A program made the translations under genes and the position numbers. The notes beneath the pieces were generated by a model. The model saw only the letters and a list, made by a program, of their open reading frames with translations, was not told the origin of the DNA and made no database searches. A stretch of DNA of 64,000 nucleotides from Pseudomonadota bacterium (GTDB lineage: Bacteria; Desulfobacterota; Desulfobacteria; Desulfobacterales; Desulfolunaceae): positions 1 to 64,000 of the forward strand of contig JAHIRD010000106.1 of NCBI GenBank assembly GCA_018818835.1. Direction: 5' to 3'. Positions 24,885 through 34,365 of this stretch are shown one piece after another; within the stretch, counting starts at the first letter, position 1; each line of letters starts with the position of its first letter.

Positions 24885-25655
24885 ATGGCGAAAAATATTA
24901 CCGGAATTATCATAACGCTGAATGAGGAAAAGCATATTCAGGCATGCATTGAATCCCTGCAAAGGGTCTGCCATGAAGTGATTGTCGTTGATTCGTTAAG
25001 CACGGATTGCACGGTTTCAATTGCTGAAGAATGCGGTGCCCGGATTATCAAACAGACCTATCTGGGCGATGGCCCTCAAAAGGCCTTTGGTGTTCCCTAT
25101 GCGGCTAACGACTGGATTCTGAGTTTGGATGCAGACGAACGTTTGGATGATGATCTTGTCAATGAATTGATGCGTCTCGACTTAACCCGTGATGATACAG
25201 CCTATGCGTTTAAACGAAAAAATTATGTCGGGGACCATTGGATCAAGGCGGCGGGCTTTTACCCGGATTATGTCACCCGACTTTATAACCGGAAAACATC
25301 GGGTTATCTGGACAAAAAAGCGCATTCAAAAGTAAAAGCGCCCCGAATAAAGAAAGTCAGGGCACATATTCTCCACTATACATATCACGATTACTCTCAC
25401 TGGATGGAGCGTTTGAACTGGCTTACGACACGTGATGCCTGGGCCTATTATCAAAAAGGGAAAAAACAGTCCGCATTACGGCCGTTTTTCAGTGCAACAG
25501 GCGCTTTTATTCGAAAATTTTTTATCAAGGGCGGCATATTTCAGGGTGTTGATGGCATGACCGTGACTCTTACAACAGTGATGAGAGCCTATATGAAATA
25601 TATAAAGCTCAATGAAATGCATGAAGAAGCAAAAAAAACGGCGGCAAAAAAATGA
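24885..25655 (+). CDS. GT2 glycosyltransferase, WaaE-like
   Basis: A 256-aa family 2 glycosyltransferase with ITGIIITLNEEKHIQACIES at the start, the VDSLSTDCT segment and the metal-binding DADERLDDD (about 80). The later stretch FKRKNYVGDHWIKAAGFYPD and the HYTYHDYSHW region match the WaaE/KdtX group, which adds glucose-type residues to the LPS inner core. The ATG at 24885 is chosen since a longer frame (from 24741) would overlap the GT4 remnant. Located in the LPS locus between the remnant and the O-antigen ligase gene. Confidence 0.82.
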   Translation: MAKNITGIIITLNEEKHIQACIESLQRVCHEVIVVDSLSTDCTVSIAEECGARIIKQTYLGDGPQKAFGVPYAANDWILSLDADERLDDDLVNELMRLDLTRDDTAYAFKRKNYVGDHWIKAAGFYPDYVTRLYNRKTSGYLDKKAHSKVKAPRIKKVRAHILHYTYHDYSHWMERLNWLTTRDAWAYYQKGKKQSALRPFFSATGAFIRKFFIKGGIFQGVDGMTVTLTTVMRAYMKYIKLNEMHEEAKKTAAKK

Positions 25656-25780
25656 CCTATTATTTTATGAAATGACATCGCCACACAAAGGGGTTTAGCA
25701 CCACCTCTGGCCTTGAGAGGGTATGGATAGATATTATTTGTTGAACAAGGCCTAACAACCCCCACATTAGATTGATACTC

Positions 25781-27139
25781 ATGATTTATAAAAAAATATT
25801 CAACGTCAACACGCTGAAACAAACGGCTTTCAATGACTGGTCTCATATTGTCTTGCTTGGATCTATTTTGCTTTACGCATTTACGAGGTTCATTGATCCA
25901 GTTGCCAGCCAAATTGCCCAAGGGGTTCTGGTTTTTTACATGGCTTATTTTTTTGTAAAGAACCCCGATCAGATAAGACGTGATCCCATGTATCTACTTT
26001 TCATAGGCGTTATCATTTCTCAAATAGCAACATGGGGTTCTGTGGAAATGTTTCATCCTGAAATTCAGGATAATACCTTGAAAATTGACAAATTGGGGAA
26101 ATTGTTCTTATTTATCCCGATTGCCTGGGGTTTGCAAAGAAAGCCAAAATGGGTGCCTATTGTATTGCTGACCGCATGTGTGGGCTTTACAGCGGATCTT
26201 CTTTTTGGCTGTGATTTTTTTGCCCAGGTGGCTTTAGCAATCCAAGGACAACGAGTGGATTTTGGTGTGCGTAACGCACAGCACACGAGCATGGTGTTCG
26301 GCTTGATGGTCATCATAAGTATATTTTATATGGCTGTTGCAGACAAAAAAACAAAGATGGGGATCGCTTTTTTGTTTTTTACGATGGGTCTGGCAGGTCT
26401 GACGGTCACCCAAACTAGACAGACTTTTTTTGGGATTATTGTGGCAGTAGGCTTTGTGTTTATACTGTCATGTTTTTTAACAAAATTAAATCTGAAAAAA
26501 ATAATGATTTCCGTAGTGATGATGGCTGTCCTATTCGGTACGGCCTCTTATTCAATCACAATAAATCACAGGCAGAACGAGGCATGGGATACAATCAAGA
26601 CCTTTACCGATCCCATGCCTGAAAATCTTCAAACAGCGGGGAAAAAGGAAATTCTTGCCTATTATATCAGCAAGCAGAAGGATTCGGGTTCCGGTTTGAG
26701 GGTGAAATTGTGGCTTGGCATGCTGCCTTATGTGTATCAGAATCCGTTTCTCGGTTGGGGAAGTAACAGTATCGAAGGTTTAATAAAAAACAATCCGTAT
26801 TTTATAAATGAAAAAAGTGTCACGAATATGGGGCATCTTCATAATTTCCACATCACCCTTTATATTTGCTGCGGGATTATCGGTGTTTTACTTATAAACG
26901 GGATATATGTTTGGTTGTTGCTCTCAAGTTTCAGGGACAGAAAGCAGATACCCCACGGAGATCAATGGTTTCTTTTGTCGGTCGGTTTTGTGACTTATTG
27001 GCAGGTCATCAACTGTTTTGAAAATTTTAGCGGATTCTGGACTGGTGTATTTTGTCATAACCTGATTTTGGGCTGTATCTATGCACACTACTTTTCAAAT
27101 AAGAAAGTACTCAACGTTTATTCTTTAATGAAATGGTAA
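25781..27139 (+). CDS. O-antigen ligase / polymerase family membrane protein
   Basis: A 452-aa polytopic inner-membrane protein with ten or more hydrophobic segments and a large periplasmic loop (about 270-350). The loop ends in NMGHLHNFHITLYICCGIIG, the H-x-x-N arrangement found in WaaL/Wzy-type O-antigen ligases. It likely joins undecaprenyl-linked glycan to the LPS core. A TTG nine bases upstream is an alternative start. The sequence is AT-rich compared with the flanking genes. It overlaps the methyltransferase gene tail-to-tail by 22 bp. Confidence 0.8.
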   Translation: MIYKKIFNVNTLKQTAFNDWSHIVLLGSILLYAFTRFIDPVASQIAQGVLVFYMAYFFVKNPDQIRRDPMYLLFIGVIISQIATWGSVEMFHPEIQDNTLKIDKLGKLFLFIPIAWGLQRKPKWVPIVLLTACVGFTADLLFGCDFFAQVALAIQGQRVDFGVRNAQHTSMVFGLMVIISIFYMAVADKKTKMGIAFLFFTMGLAGLTVTQTRQTFFGIIVAVGFVFILSCFLTKLNLKKIMISVVMMAVLFGTASYSITINHRQNEAWDTIKTFTDPMPENLQTAGKKEILAYYISKQKDSGSGLRVKLWLGMLPYVYQNPFLGWGSNSIEGLIKNNPYFINEKSVTNMGHLHNFHITLYICCGIIGVLLINGIYVWLLLSSFRDRKQIPHGDQWFLLSVGFVTYWQVINCFENFSGFWTGVFCHNLILGCIYAHYFSNKKVLNVYSLMKW

Positions 27140-27783
27140 ACTAATATATCTCCATAAAGAAGATGCTCATTCCGATACATTTCAGGGAGTCTTCTTGTTA
27201 ATATATTTTTTAATAACGGCCATGGGAATTTTTTCCCATGAAGTTTGTTTGAGGTTATCTTTTCTATTTTAACACCAGATTTTCTACGAATTCTTTCAAT
27301 AAAAATCCTGTCAATGGGATGTATATGTCCCGCATCCCTTTCAATTTCATTTTTGGGCTCAAAATATTTTGGAAAACCAAGGTTAAAATAACGGAATCGA
27401 CTATGTAAAGCTTCTGTATTCGGTGTAGTGAGAATCATATGCCCCCCCCTTTTCAGAACTCTGACATACTCATTAAAAAAGTCTGTAGGTCTTACAAGGT
27501 GTTCTATTCCTTCAACGGAAATACATAAATCAAAGGTTTCATCTTCAAATGGTAGCGGTTTATTCAGGTCATGTTGCAGAATATCTATTTTCTTATCCAA
27601 CGTATCTCTATCAGGAGGAATAATATCAATAGCCGATACTGAAAATCCTTTATTGTTCAAATATGCTGCCATCACTCCTGATCCACAAGGGGCATCAAGA
27701 ACCTTGAAGCCGTCTTTAATGTTAATCCGTTCAACAATTTCTTTCACTCTGTCATGGGTTCCTTTGGCAGCCTGTTCTATCAT
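27118..27783 (-). CDS. Class I SAM-dependent methyltransferase
   Basis: A 221-aa soluble methyltransferase with motif I VLDAPCGSGVMAAYL (about 29-43), an acidic AIDI at the end of strand 2, and FDLCISVEGIEHLVRP as motif II/post-II. This is the Methyltransf_11 type common in glycan loci, where it caps or decorates sugars. No specific substrate can be named. It converges on the O-antigen ligase gene with a 22-bp tail overlap. Composition is AT-rich like its neighbours. Confidence 0.85.
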   Translation of the reverse strand: MIEQAAKGTHDRVKEIVERINIKDGFKVLDAPCGSGVMAAYLNNKGFSVSAIDIIPPDRDTLDKKIDILQHDLNKPLPFEDETFDLCISVEGIEHLVRPTDFFNEYVRVLKRGGHMILTTPNTEALHSRFRYFNLGFPKYFEPKNEIERDAGHIHPIDRIFIERIRRKSGVKIEKITSNKLHGKKFPWPLLKNILTRRLPEMYRNEHLLYGDILVYHFIKE

Positions 27784-28092
27784 TGTTTCCCCCGCTATAA
27801 TAAAGAATACTTATATAATCTGCTTGTTAAAAATATTTCAGATCAACTGGTCAGAATGTATAACTCTTTAATTTTTAATAATTTATATGTTTTTTTGAGT
27901 GAGGTAATTCTTATTTAAAGTCGTAACAATGACACAGAGGGTTTTAAAAATCAATTTTATTTTGGAAAAATAGTGCAACCAGAATTTTAGTGATTACAAT
28001 TTTTCAGGTGTTGATTTTCTGGTAGATATTTGAGATGTAACAGATTCTGGTAGGCTATCACCAAAACACCTCAACCAAAGAATTTAAAAAAG
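27784..28092. other. AT-rich divergent gap in the LPS locus
   Basis: About 300 bp between the minus-strand methyltransferase and the plus-strand GT4 gene, expected to hold both promoters. I found no open frame with support, no hairpin with a T tract and no repeat copy. Confidence 0.5.
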
Positions 28093-29277
28093 ATGAATAT
28101 TGGAATTGTCGTACGAACACTGAAAATCGGTGGAATGGAAAGGGTTGCGGCTAACCTTACGGATGCATTTATGGATGAAGGTCATACCGTTACCCTGATG
28201 TATTTAAAAGACAGACCTGTGAAAATAAGGCCTGAAAGAAGCGATGCCGATATACGGCTCCTGAATTTGGACAGGACTCTGGCTTTTACTGGCATAGGGA
28301 TATTATGGATAGTCATATCACGCATTCTTAATATGGTTTTCAGAAAAAGCCTTTTTGTCTGGCAAGGGTTTGCCCAGTCATTCGTTTTTAAAAGGAAAAT
28401 AAAAAAAATTGAAAGTGAAAAAGGCCGGTTTGATTTAATGATTTTTAGAGGCCAGGGCACATTTGAGCTTATCTGGGCCAATAAAGATCCGAGGATTATT
28501 CAGGTTTGCGAAAGCATTTTTCCACGTAAACATAAAGGCCGGTTTGACTCATGGTATGCGGGGCTTCTTTATAATGGCAAGAAGGTTGTGTGCGTTTCAG
28601 AAGGGGTTAAGGAAAGTTTCGGGGAATATGCTAAAGACCACGGGATAATACCTGAATCCGTAACCATGATAACCAATCCGATCAACATCGAGAAAATTAA
28701 ATCCCGCTTGGGAGAATCGATTGCCTCGATTCCCCAAAAAACCTACATACTCGGCCTTGGCCGATTCGTGCCCCATAAAAACTTTTCCCGGTTGATCCGG
28801 GCATATAAAGTCCTTGTCGATGACTATGACTTTCAACATCCGCTGGTGATTATCGGTGACGGAAGAGAACGTGATAAGCTGACTAAACTGACAAAAAGCC
28901 TGGGTTTGGAAAAAAGAGTTTCTTTTCCGGGGTCAACGGATAATCCTTATGCATGGATGGCCAAGGCTGAGCTTTTTATTTTGAGTTCTGATCTTGAAGG
29001 ACTTGGAATGGTCATTCTTGAAGCGTTCGCTTCAGGAACGAATGTCGTCGCTACCCATTGCCCCGGTGGTGTGAGTGATATCATGGGCTCAGGTTGTCTG
29101 GCCGCCCAGCTGTCCGATATGACACCCGAAAGCCTCGCACAGGTTATTTCCCTTACACTGAAACAGCCTTTTCCAGAAGAAGAGATTCATGCTGTATTGG
29201 AAAAATTCAGGCCAAAAGCGATTACGGACATGTATCTGTCTTTTGGGATCAGTGGCACAATGCCTTGTACAGTTTGA
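28093..29277 (+). CDS. GT4 family glycosyltransferase
   Basis: A 394-aa retaining glycosyltransferase. The N-terminal Rossmann domain opens MNIGIVVRTLKIGGMERVAA, and the C-terminal domain has the GRFVPHKNFSRLIRAY entry and the E-x7-E element in SDLEGLGMVILEAFASG. It transfers a sugar from a nucleotide donor during LPS or O-chain assembly at the cytoplasmic face. Donor and acceptor are unknown. It opens a plus-strand run with the next GT4 gene 47 bp downstream. Confidence 0.88.
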   Translation: MNIGIVVRTLKIGGMERVAANLTDAFMDEGHTVTLMYLKDRPVKIRPERSDADIRLLNLDRTLAFTGIGILWIVISRILNMVFRKSLFVWQGFAQSFVFKRKIKKIESEKGRFDLMIFRGQGTFELIWANKDPRIIQVCESIFPRKHKGRFDSWYAGLLYNGKKVVCVSEGVKESFGEYAKDHGIIPESVTMITNPINIEKIKSRLGESIASIPQKTYILGLGRFVPHKNFSRLIRAYKVLVDDYDFQHPLVIIGDGRERDKLTKLTKSLGLEKRVSFPGSTDNPYAWMAKAELFILSSDLEGLGMVILEAFASGTNVVATHCPGGVSDIMGSGCLAAQLSDMTPESLAQVISLTLKQPFPEEEIHAVLEKFRPKAITDMYLSFGISGTMPCTV

Positions 29278-29324
29278 GAAACGGCTTGTACTTATCAAGA
29301 TTAACATTAAAAAGATAAGGTGAA

Positions 29325-30314
29325 TTGTTGAACCAATTGCATTTAGCGGTAATCTTACCTCATACGTTGTTATTTGGTGGAGTAAAACGATTTCTAGAAT
29401 TAGGGAATTGCTTTATACGTTTGGGGCATACATTTACTGTATTTACACCAAACGGAGATAAACCGGACTGGTTTAGATATGATGGGACTATCGACACCTT
29501 TTCCAATATTAATAATTACAAATTAGATGCACTTTTTATAACAGAAATAAAATTTTTAAATTACCTGGTAAAATCTAATAGTAAATTAAAAATTTTTTAT
29601 CATGTCTTAAAAAGCGAAAAGCTGCATGATGTTTTACAACACAAAGAGATTAAAATATTTGTAAATTCAACCAATTTATACGAATATAATCTTAAAAAAT
29701 ATAAGATTGATTCTTTTAAGGCAATTGGCGGAATAAACAGTGCGTTGCTTCAACAACCCGTTGTTCCGAAACAGGATCAAAAAATTGTAATATTAACATA
29801 TGGCCGGTTATCACGTAAACGCAAAGGAACGCGCTTTGTCATTAAAGCATGCGAAAAAATATACAAACGGAATAAAAACATAAAATTAATCTTATTTGAT
29901 ACACCTGTTGACAAAAAATCAGAAAATCTTATTAAAAACTTTTCTTGTAAATTACCATTTGAATTTATAGTCAACCATCCTGTAGATAAAAATCATGAAT
30001 TATTTAGAAAGGCGGATATATTTGTTTCAGCCGAAAAAAATGCAGGTTGGGCAAATACGTGTGCCGAAGCCATGCTATACGGTCTGTCGGTTATTGCAAC
30101 AGAATCAGGATCTCGGGATATCTTATTTAACCAAAAGACAGGACTTGTTGTCTGGCGAAATAGCTATTCAATAAAAAAAGCTATAAATACGTTAATAAAA
30201 AATCCCGAACTGCGTTTAAAAATCGCAACAGATGCAAACAGGCATATTGTAGAATATTCCTGGGAGAATCTGGCTGATAAGATACTGACGTATTTAAGGG
30301 ATCACAATATCTAA
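29325..30314 (+). CDS. GT4-type glycosyltransferase with TTG start, very AT-rich
   Basis: A 329-aa protein with a GT4-like fold. LPHTLLFGGVKRFLELG starts the N-domain, LTYGRLSRKRKGTRFVIKA starts the C-domain, and SAEKNAGWANTCAEAMLYG carries the donor-binding acidic pair. The start is TTG (29325, or TTG at 29328) with AAGG four to seven bases before it; there is no ATG alternative near. Composition is strikingly AT-rich, with AAA, ATA and TTA codons dominating, unlike the genes on both sides, so recent transfer is likely. It ends 6 bp before the YejM-like gene. Confidence 0.8.
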   Translation: MLNQLHLAVILPHTLLFGGVKRFLELGNCFIRLGHTFTVFTPNGDKPDWFRYDGTIDTFSNINNYKLDALFITEIKFLNYLVKSNSKLKIFYHVLKSEKLHDVLQHKEIKIFVNSTNLYEYNLKKYKIDSFKAIGGINSALLQQPVVPKQDQKIVILTYGRLSRKRKGTRFVIKACEKIYKRNKNIKLILFDTPVDKKSENLIKNFSCKLPFEFIVNHPVDKNHELFRKADIFVSAEKNAGWANTCAEAMLYGLSVIATESGSRDILFNQKTGLVVWRNSYSIKKAINTLIKNPELRLKIATDANRHIVEYSWENLADKILTYLRDHNI

Positions 30315-30320
30315 TAAAGA

Positions 30321-32201
30321 ATGGAACAAACAATGATAGATGCAGAATTGACGGAACGGAAACGGCTGATGCGGTGGTCAGGCTGGTTTTGCCTTATTAA
30401 TTTTTTGATTATTACTGGAATGCTTGCACGATTTTTGAAGTATGCCAATGAAACCGAAGGACTGCTTCAGAGTTTTTACCTTGTTTCCGCACTTTCCGGT
30501 CATGCCTGCAGTCTGGTAATGGTCGTCTTCCTGGCGGTTCTGCTCCTACCGGTTCTGCTCCTGCCTCGCCAGTTTCTGGTCAAACCGCTTGGGATTGTCG
30601 CTGCCACAATCGGAATCGTGATTCTTCAAATCGATTTTGCCGTATATTGCCAGTACCGGTTTCATATCAACGGAATGGTGATTGATCTTCTGGTGAACGG
30701 CGGAAGTGATATTTTTGAGTTCTCACGGTCGACCTGGATTGTCGGGCTTCTGACAATTGCAGGGGTGGTGGTGGTCGAAGTGCTGATATCAAAGGCTGCA
30801 TGGGCACTCGCTGTCAGAACGTTCCGGGTAAAGATAAAAGGAATTCTTGCGGTTCTGGGCTTTCTTATGATTCTCTCATCTAACCTGATTCATGCCTTTG
30901 CCGATGCAACATATTTCCGGCCGATCACGGCGATGACGAGGCACCTGCCTCTCTACCATCCGGTGACGGCCAAAACGTTTTTGGAATCCCATGGATTCGT
31001 CGATTTGAACGAAAACTGGAAACTGAACCGGCTTGCCTCGGAAAAAAATGTCAGCAATACCATCAACTATCCCCTGACACCGCTCACTTTCAAAGACGTG
31101 AAGCCACTCATGAATATCGTTTTTATTGTGGTCGATTCGTGGCGGTATGACGCACTGAATGAAACGGTAACGCCACATGTCTTTAAGTTTCTGAACGATG
31201 AAAATGCCATGACGTTCGACAACCATATAAGTGGCGGAAACGCGACCCGATCAGGGATTTTTTCACTTTTTTACGGGATGTTCGGTACCTTCTGGACCTG
31301 TATGGAAACGGAGCAGATCGGTTCCGTTTTTATTGATACTCTGATAGACAAAGAATATCAGATGGGGGTTTTTGCAAGTGCCCGGCTTACTGAACCGGCA
31401 TTCAACCAGACGGTGTTCCGGTCTATGCCGGACCTGAGGCTCTTTTCAGACGGGGACAACGCATGGGAGAGGGATCTGGATATGGTCTCCGATTGGGAAG
31501 AATGGCTCACAAACCGCTCTGAAAAGAAACCGTTTTTTACCGTTCTTTTTTTTGATGCAGCCCATTCGATTACATTCCCTCCGGATTATAAGCAGAGGTT
31601 TGAACCCATGGTCAAAAGCGTGGATTACCACAAACTCAAAAATGACTATGACCCGGTGCCTCTGGTCAACCGCTATAAGACCTCGCTTCATTTCATCGAT
31701 TCCCAGATTGGCAACGTGCTGGAACGCCTGAAGGCGGAAGATTGTCTGAAAGATACTGTGATTCTGCTTACCAGTGACCACGGCCAGGAATTCAATGACA
31801 ATAAGAACAACTACTGGGGCCATTCCTCCAATTATACAAAATATCAGCTCCAGGTGCCGCTGGTTATTCACTGGCCCGGCAGGATGGGGAAAAATTATGC
31901 CCATCTTACCAGCCATATTGATGTTGTCCCGACGATGATGAGGGAGGTGCTGGGGTGTACAAATCCAGCATCGGATTTCAGCAACGGAAAGAGCCTTTTT
32001 GACACATCCGAAAGGAGATGGCTCTGTTCAGGCGGGGGGCTGTCGGACCATGCAATCATCGAAAAGGAACGGATCACAGCACTTTTCAATACCGGAGGGT
32101 ATGAAATCTATACTCCGGAATATAATGTAATGAAAGGGGCAAAGCTGAATCCGGAAATCGTCAAAGAGACGATCTCCGAAACAAGCCGCTTCAATAAATA
32201 A
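30321..32201 (+). CDS. YejM/PbgA-like inner-membrane sulfatase-fold protein
   Basis: A 626-aa protein with five N-terminal transmembrane helices (about 20-205, DUF3413-like) and a large periplasmic alkaline-phosphatase-superfamily domain. The linker ADATYFRPITAMTRHLPLY and then PVTAKTFLESHGF closely follow the pattern of E. coli YejM (LapC/PbgA), which controls LpxC turnover and so LPS level. In the globular domain VDSWRYDAL, GGNATRSGIF and LTSDHGQEF keep metal-site-like residues. Its position inside an LPS gene run fits that role. An alternative reading is an LPS phosphoethanolamine-type transferase, but the linker favours YejM. Confidence 0.82.
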   Translation: MEQTMIDAELTERKRLMRWSGWFCLINFLIITGMLARFLKYANETEGLLQSFYLVSALSGHACSLVMVVFLAVLLLPVLLLPRQFLVKPLGIVAATIGIVILQIDFAVYCQYRFHINGMVIDLLVNGGSDIFEFSRSTWIVGLLTIAGVVVVEVLISKAAWALAVRTFRVKIKGILAVLGFLMILSSNLIHAFADATYFRPITAMTRHLPLYHPVTAKTFLESHGFVDLNENWKLNRLASEKNVSNTINYPLTPLTFKDVKPLMNIVFIVVDSWRYDALNETVTPHVFKFLNDENAMTFDNHISGGNATRSGIFSLFYGMFGTFWTCMETEQIGSVFIDTLIDKEYQMGVFASARLTEPAFNQTVFRSMPDLRLFSDGDNAWERDLDMVSDWEEWLTNRSEKKPFFTVLFFDAAHSITFPPDYKQRFEPMVKSVDYHKLKNDYDPVPLVNRYKTSLHFIDSQIGNVLERLKAEDCLKDTVILLTSDHGQEFNDNKNNYWGHSSNYTKYQLQVPLVIHWPGRMGKNYAHLTSHIDVVPTMMREVLGCTNPASDFSNGKSLFDTSERRWLCSGGGLSDHAIIEKERITALFNTGGYEIYTPEYNVMKGAKLNPEIVKETISETSRFNK

Positions 32202-32283
32202 TGAATGTCAATGATCAATACAGTGATATTAACCCATGTGACAGAGTATCGTGGGCTTGTATTCGCTCAAGAAAGGCTCCTAA

Positions 32284-33153
32284 ATGATGTATTCCATGCA
32301 GGTTTTTTTTCTCCAATTCATCTTGTTTGTTTTTCAGCGCATCCCTGAACAAATGGCCATGACGATTGGAAAAAGCATGGGGTTGTTCTGGTTTTATGTT
32401 GTTCGCTACCGAAGAAACCTGGTGTTTCTCAATCTGGAACTTGCCTACGGGCATGAAAAGACCAAACGCGAACGTTACCGAATTGCCAAGGATAATTTCA
32501 TTCATTACGGGCTGAATCTGGTGGAGTTTTTGCGGTTGCCGTCCTTTACGGACCAGGATTTTAAACGAACCATAAATATTCGCGATACCCGATCGATAGA
32601 CAGGGCGCTTAAAAAAGGAAAAGGCGTGATCCTTATTCTGGGCCATTACGGGAATTGGGATATGGCCGCCATTGCCCAGGCCAGGGCCGGTTTCGACTGT
32701 CACATCATCACGAAAAAGGCGCAGCAACAGTCCGTTGATGCTTTTTGGCAGGGGATACGAAAGGAGATGGGGGTTCATTTTTTACCCAATGAAGGTTCTG
32801 CTTTCAAGATATTGAGACTCCTTAAAAAAAATAAAATCGTTGTCATGATCTTTGATCAACGCATGAGAGGCAAAAATGGGATTCGGGTGAATTTTTTCAA
32901 CCGCCCGGCCAAAACCATGAAGGCCGTATCCCTCATCGCCATGAAAATGGACTCCCCTGTCATCCCTGTGTTCATCTGGCGTGAGGGGGGGATTCATATT
33001 TATGAAACCGGTCCGGAAATTCCGTTGCTCCATGGGAGTACGGAGGAGGACACCATGCGTCTTTCAAGCCAAAGGTACAATGACGTTTTGGAGGCATTCA
33101 TTCGAAAGCATCCCGAACAATGGTTATGGATCCATGACCGGTGGAAACTGTAA
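32284..33153 (+). CDS. LpxL/HtrB-type lipid A acyltransferase
   Basis: A 289-aa inner-membrane acyltransferase that adds a secondary acyl chain to Kdo-lipid A. It has an N-terminal membrane anchor, the catalytic H-x4-D-type motif LGHYGNWDMAA (about 120), the FDQRMRGKNGI substrate segment and the closing WLWIHDRWK motif of the LpxL/LpxM family. AAAGG precedes the ATG by seven bases. It lies 82 bp after the YejM-like gene, so lipid A acylation and LPS control are neighbours. LpxL versus LpxM specificity is open. Confidence 0.88.
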   Translation: MMYSMQVFFLQFILFVFQRIPEQMAMTIGKSMGLFWFYVVRYRRNLVFLNLELAYGHEKTKRERYRIAKDNFIHYGLNLVEFLRLPSFTDQDFKRTINIRDTRSIDRALKKGKGVILILGHYGNWDMAAIAQARAGFDCHIITKKAQQQSVDAFWQGIRKEMGVHFLPNEGSAFKILRLLKKNKIVVMIFDQRMRGKNGIRVNFFNRPAKTMKAVSLIAMKMDSPVIPVFIWREGGIHIYETGPEIPLLHGSTEEDTMRLSSQRYNDVLEAFIRKHPEQWLWIHDRWKL

Positions 33154-33297
33154 ACACCCCGGGCCGTCAAATTGAACCAAAAGCTTGCTAAGTATTGCCT
33201 CTATCATGTGATAGATTCTGTGATGTTGCCGTACTTTTTATGAAATATCCGGGTTAACCGGTTTGATATCCTAAACGAAACAGATGGATTTGGAAAA

Positions 33298-34104
33298 ATG
33301 ATACAGGCGGATTTGAAAATTTCACTTATTATAAGTGTTTATAAAAATATCGATTTTCTTGACATCGTTCTTCGGTCGGCTGAAAGACAGAGTTATAAAG
33401 ATTTTGAAGTCATTATTGCAGAGGATAATGACGGGCGAGAAATGGCAGATTTTTTAGCGTTGGTACAGAACAGGTACTCATTTGATATCATGCATGTTTT
33501 TCATGAAGATGCCGGGTTTCGAAAAACCAGAATACTTAATAAGGCTGTAAACGTGTCCACAGGAGATTTCCTGGTTATTATCGACGGTGACTGCATTTTG
33601 CACCGGGCCTTTCTCAAAGAATATGCTCGGCAGGCTCAAGATAATACCTGCCTGTTCGGACGCCGGATGATGCTGTCAAAAAAACTATCCGACACGCTGC
33701 TTAACACCAGAGATCTTAATAGACTTCACCTCTGGAATATACTCTTTTCAGGGAACCGGAAAATTGAGGAGGGTATCTATCTTCCGTTTTTGCGTTCATT
33801 TAGAAAAAAAGGACTGAAAGGGTGTAATCTTGGACTGCCAAAAGAACTTCTTGAGAAAATCAACGGATATGATGAGGATTATGAAAAGCCTTGGGGCGGA
33901 GAGGATTCTGATCTTGAACGGAGGCTTCGATTGGCAGGTGCACGGTTTAAATGTACAAAGTTTCTTACCATTCAATACCATTTGTATCACCCGATTTTGC
34001 CCCGGGAGGTGACTCCTGATGGTTTGGATTTTATTGATGAGAAAAAGACATCAACAGAGTGGTTTTGCAGAAATGGTCTTCAGAAAAACAGCAATTCTAA
34101 GTAA
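33298..34104 (+). CDS. GT2 glycosyltransferase (chondroitin-synthase-like)
   Basis: A 268-aa family 2 transferase. ISLIISVYKNIDFLDIVLRS opens the GT-A fold, VIIAEDNDG supplies the UDP-contacting acids, VIIDGDCILH is the DxD metal site, and the C-terminal WGGEDSDLERRL is the galactosyl/GalNAc-type GT7C motif that provides the catalytic base. It likely extends an LPS or capsule chain. Composition is somewhat AT-rich. The 3' neighbour is a kdsB fragment in opposite orientation. Confidence 0.85.
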   Translation: MIQADLKISLIISVYKNIDFLDIVLRSAERQSYKDFEVIIAEDNDGREMADFLALVQNRYSFDIMHVFHEDAGFRKTRILNKAVNVSTGDFLVIIDGDCILHRAFLKEYARQAQDNTCLFGRRMMLSKKLSDTLLNTRDLNRLHLWNILFSGNRKIEEGIYLPFLRSFRKKGLKGCNLGLPKELLEKINGYDEDYEKPWGGEDSDLERRLRLAGARFKCTKFLTIQYHLYHPILPREVTPDGLDFIDEKKTSTEWFCRNGLQKNSNSK

Positions 34105-34122
34105 AAATAACCTTTGTGTAAT

Positions 34123-34302
34123 TCAATTTTTTCGTTCGGATTTACGCCCCAAAGGGATCACCCTTTCAATATCCTCCGACCGGTCCACGCCTTGGGCCCG
34201 GGGCGGATGATGACGGCCCGGATGGGGATGCCGTTTTCAAGCAGAATCAACTGTTCCAACTTTTCGATGTTTTCCAATTGTCCTCGGACCGCTTGCACTT
34301 AC
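34123..34302 (-). pseudogene. Truncated duplicate of the 3' end of kdsB
   Basis: Minus-strand translation gives [20 protein letters not shown], nearly identical to the C-terminal part of the intact KdsB at 35483-36229 ([20 protein letters not shown]). It continues AVIIRPGPK, and after a frame change GVDRSEDIERV, matching [11 protein letters not shown]. About 60 codons remain of 248. The fragment has no start and lies 1.2 kb from the intact gene, separated by a GT4 gene, so the pair looks like the scar of a duplication or insertion event. Confidence 0.85.
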
Positions 34303-34365
34303 AGGTAAAAAGGTGCTAAAAAAAGTCGATTTTATTTATAATTTTCTAAATGGATAAAAAAAGTG

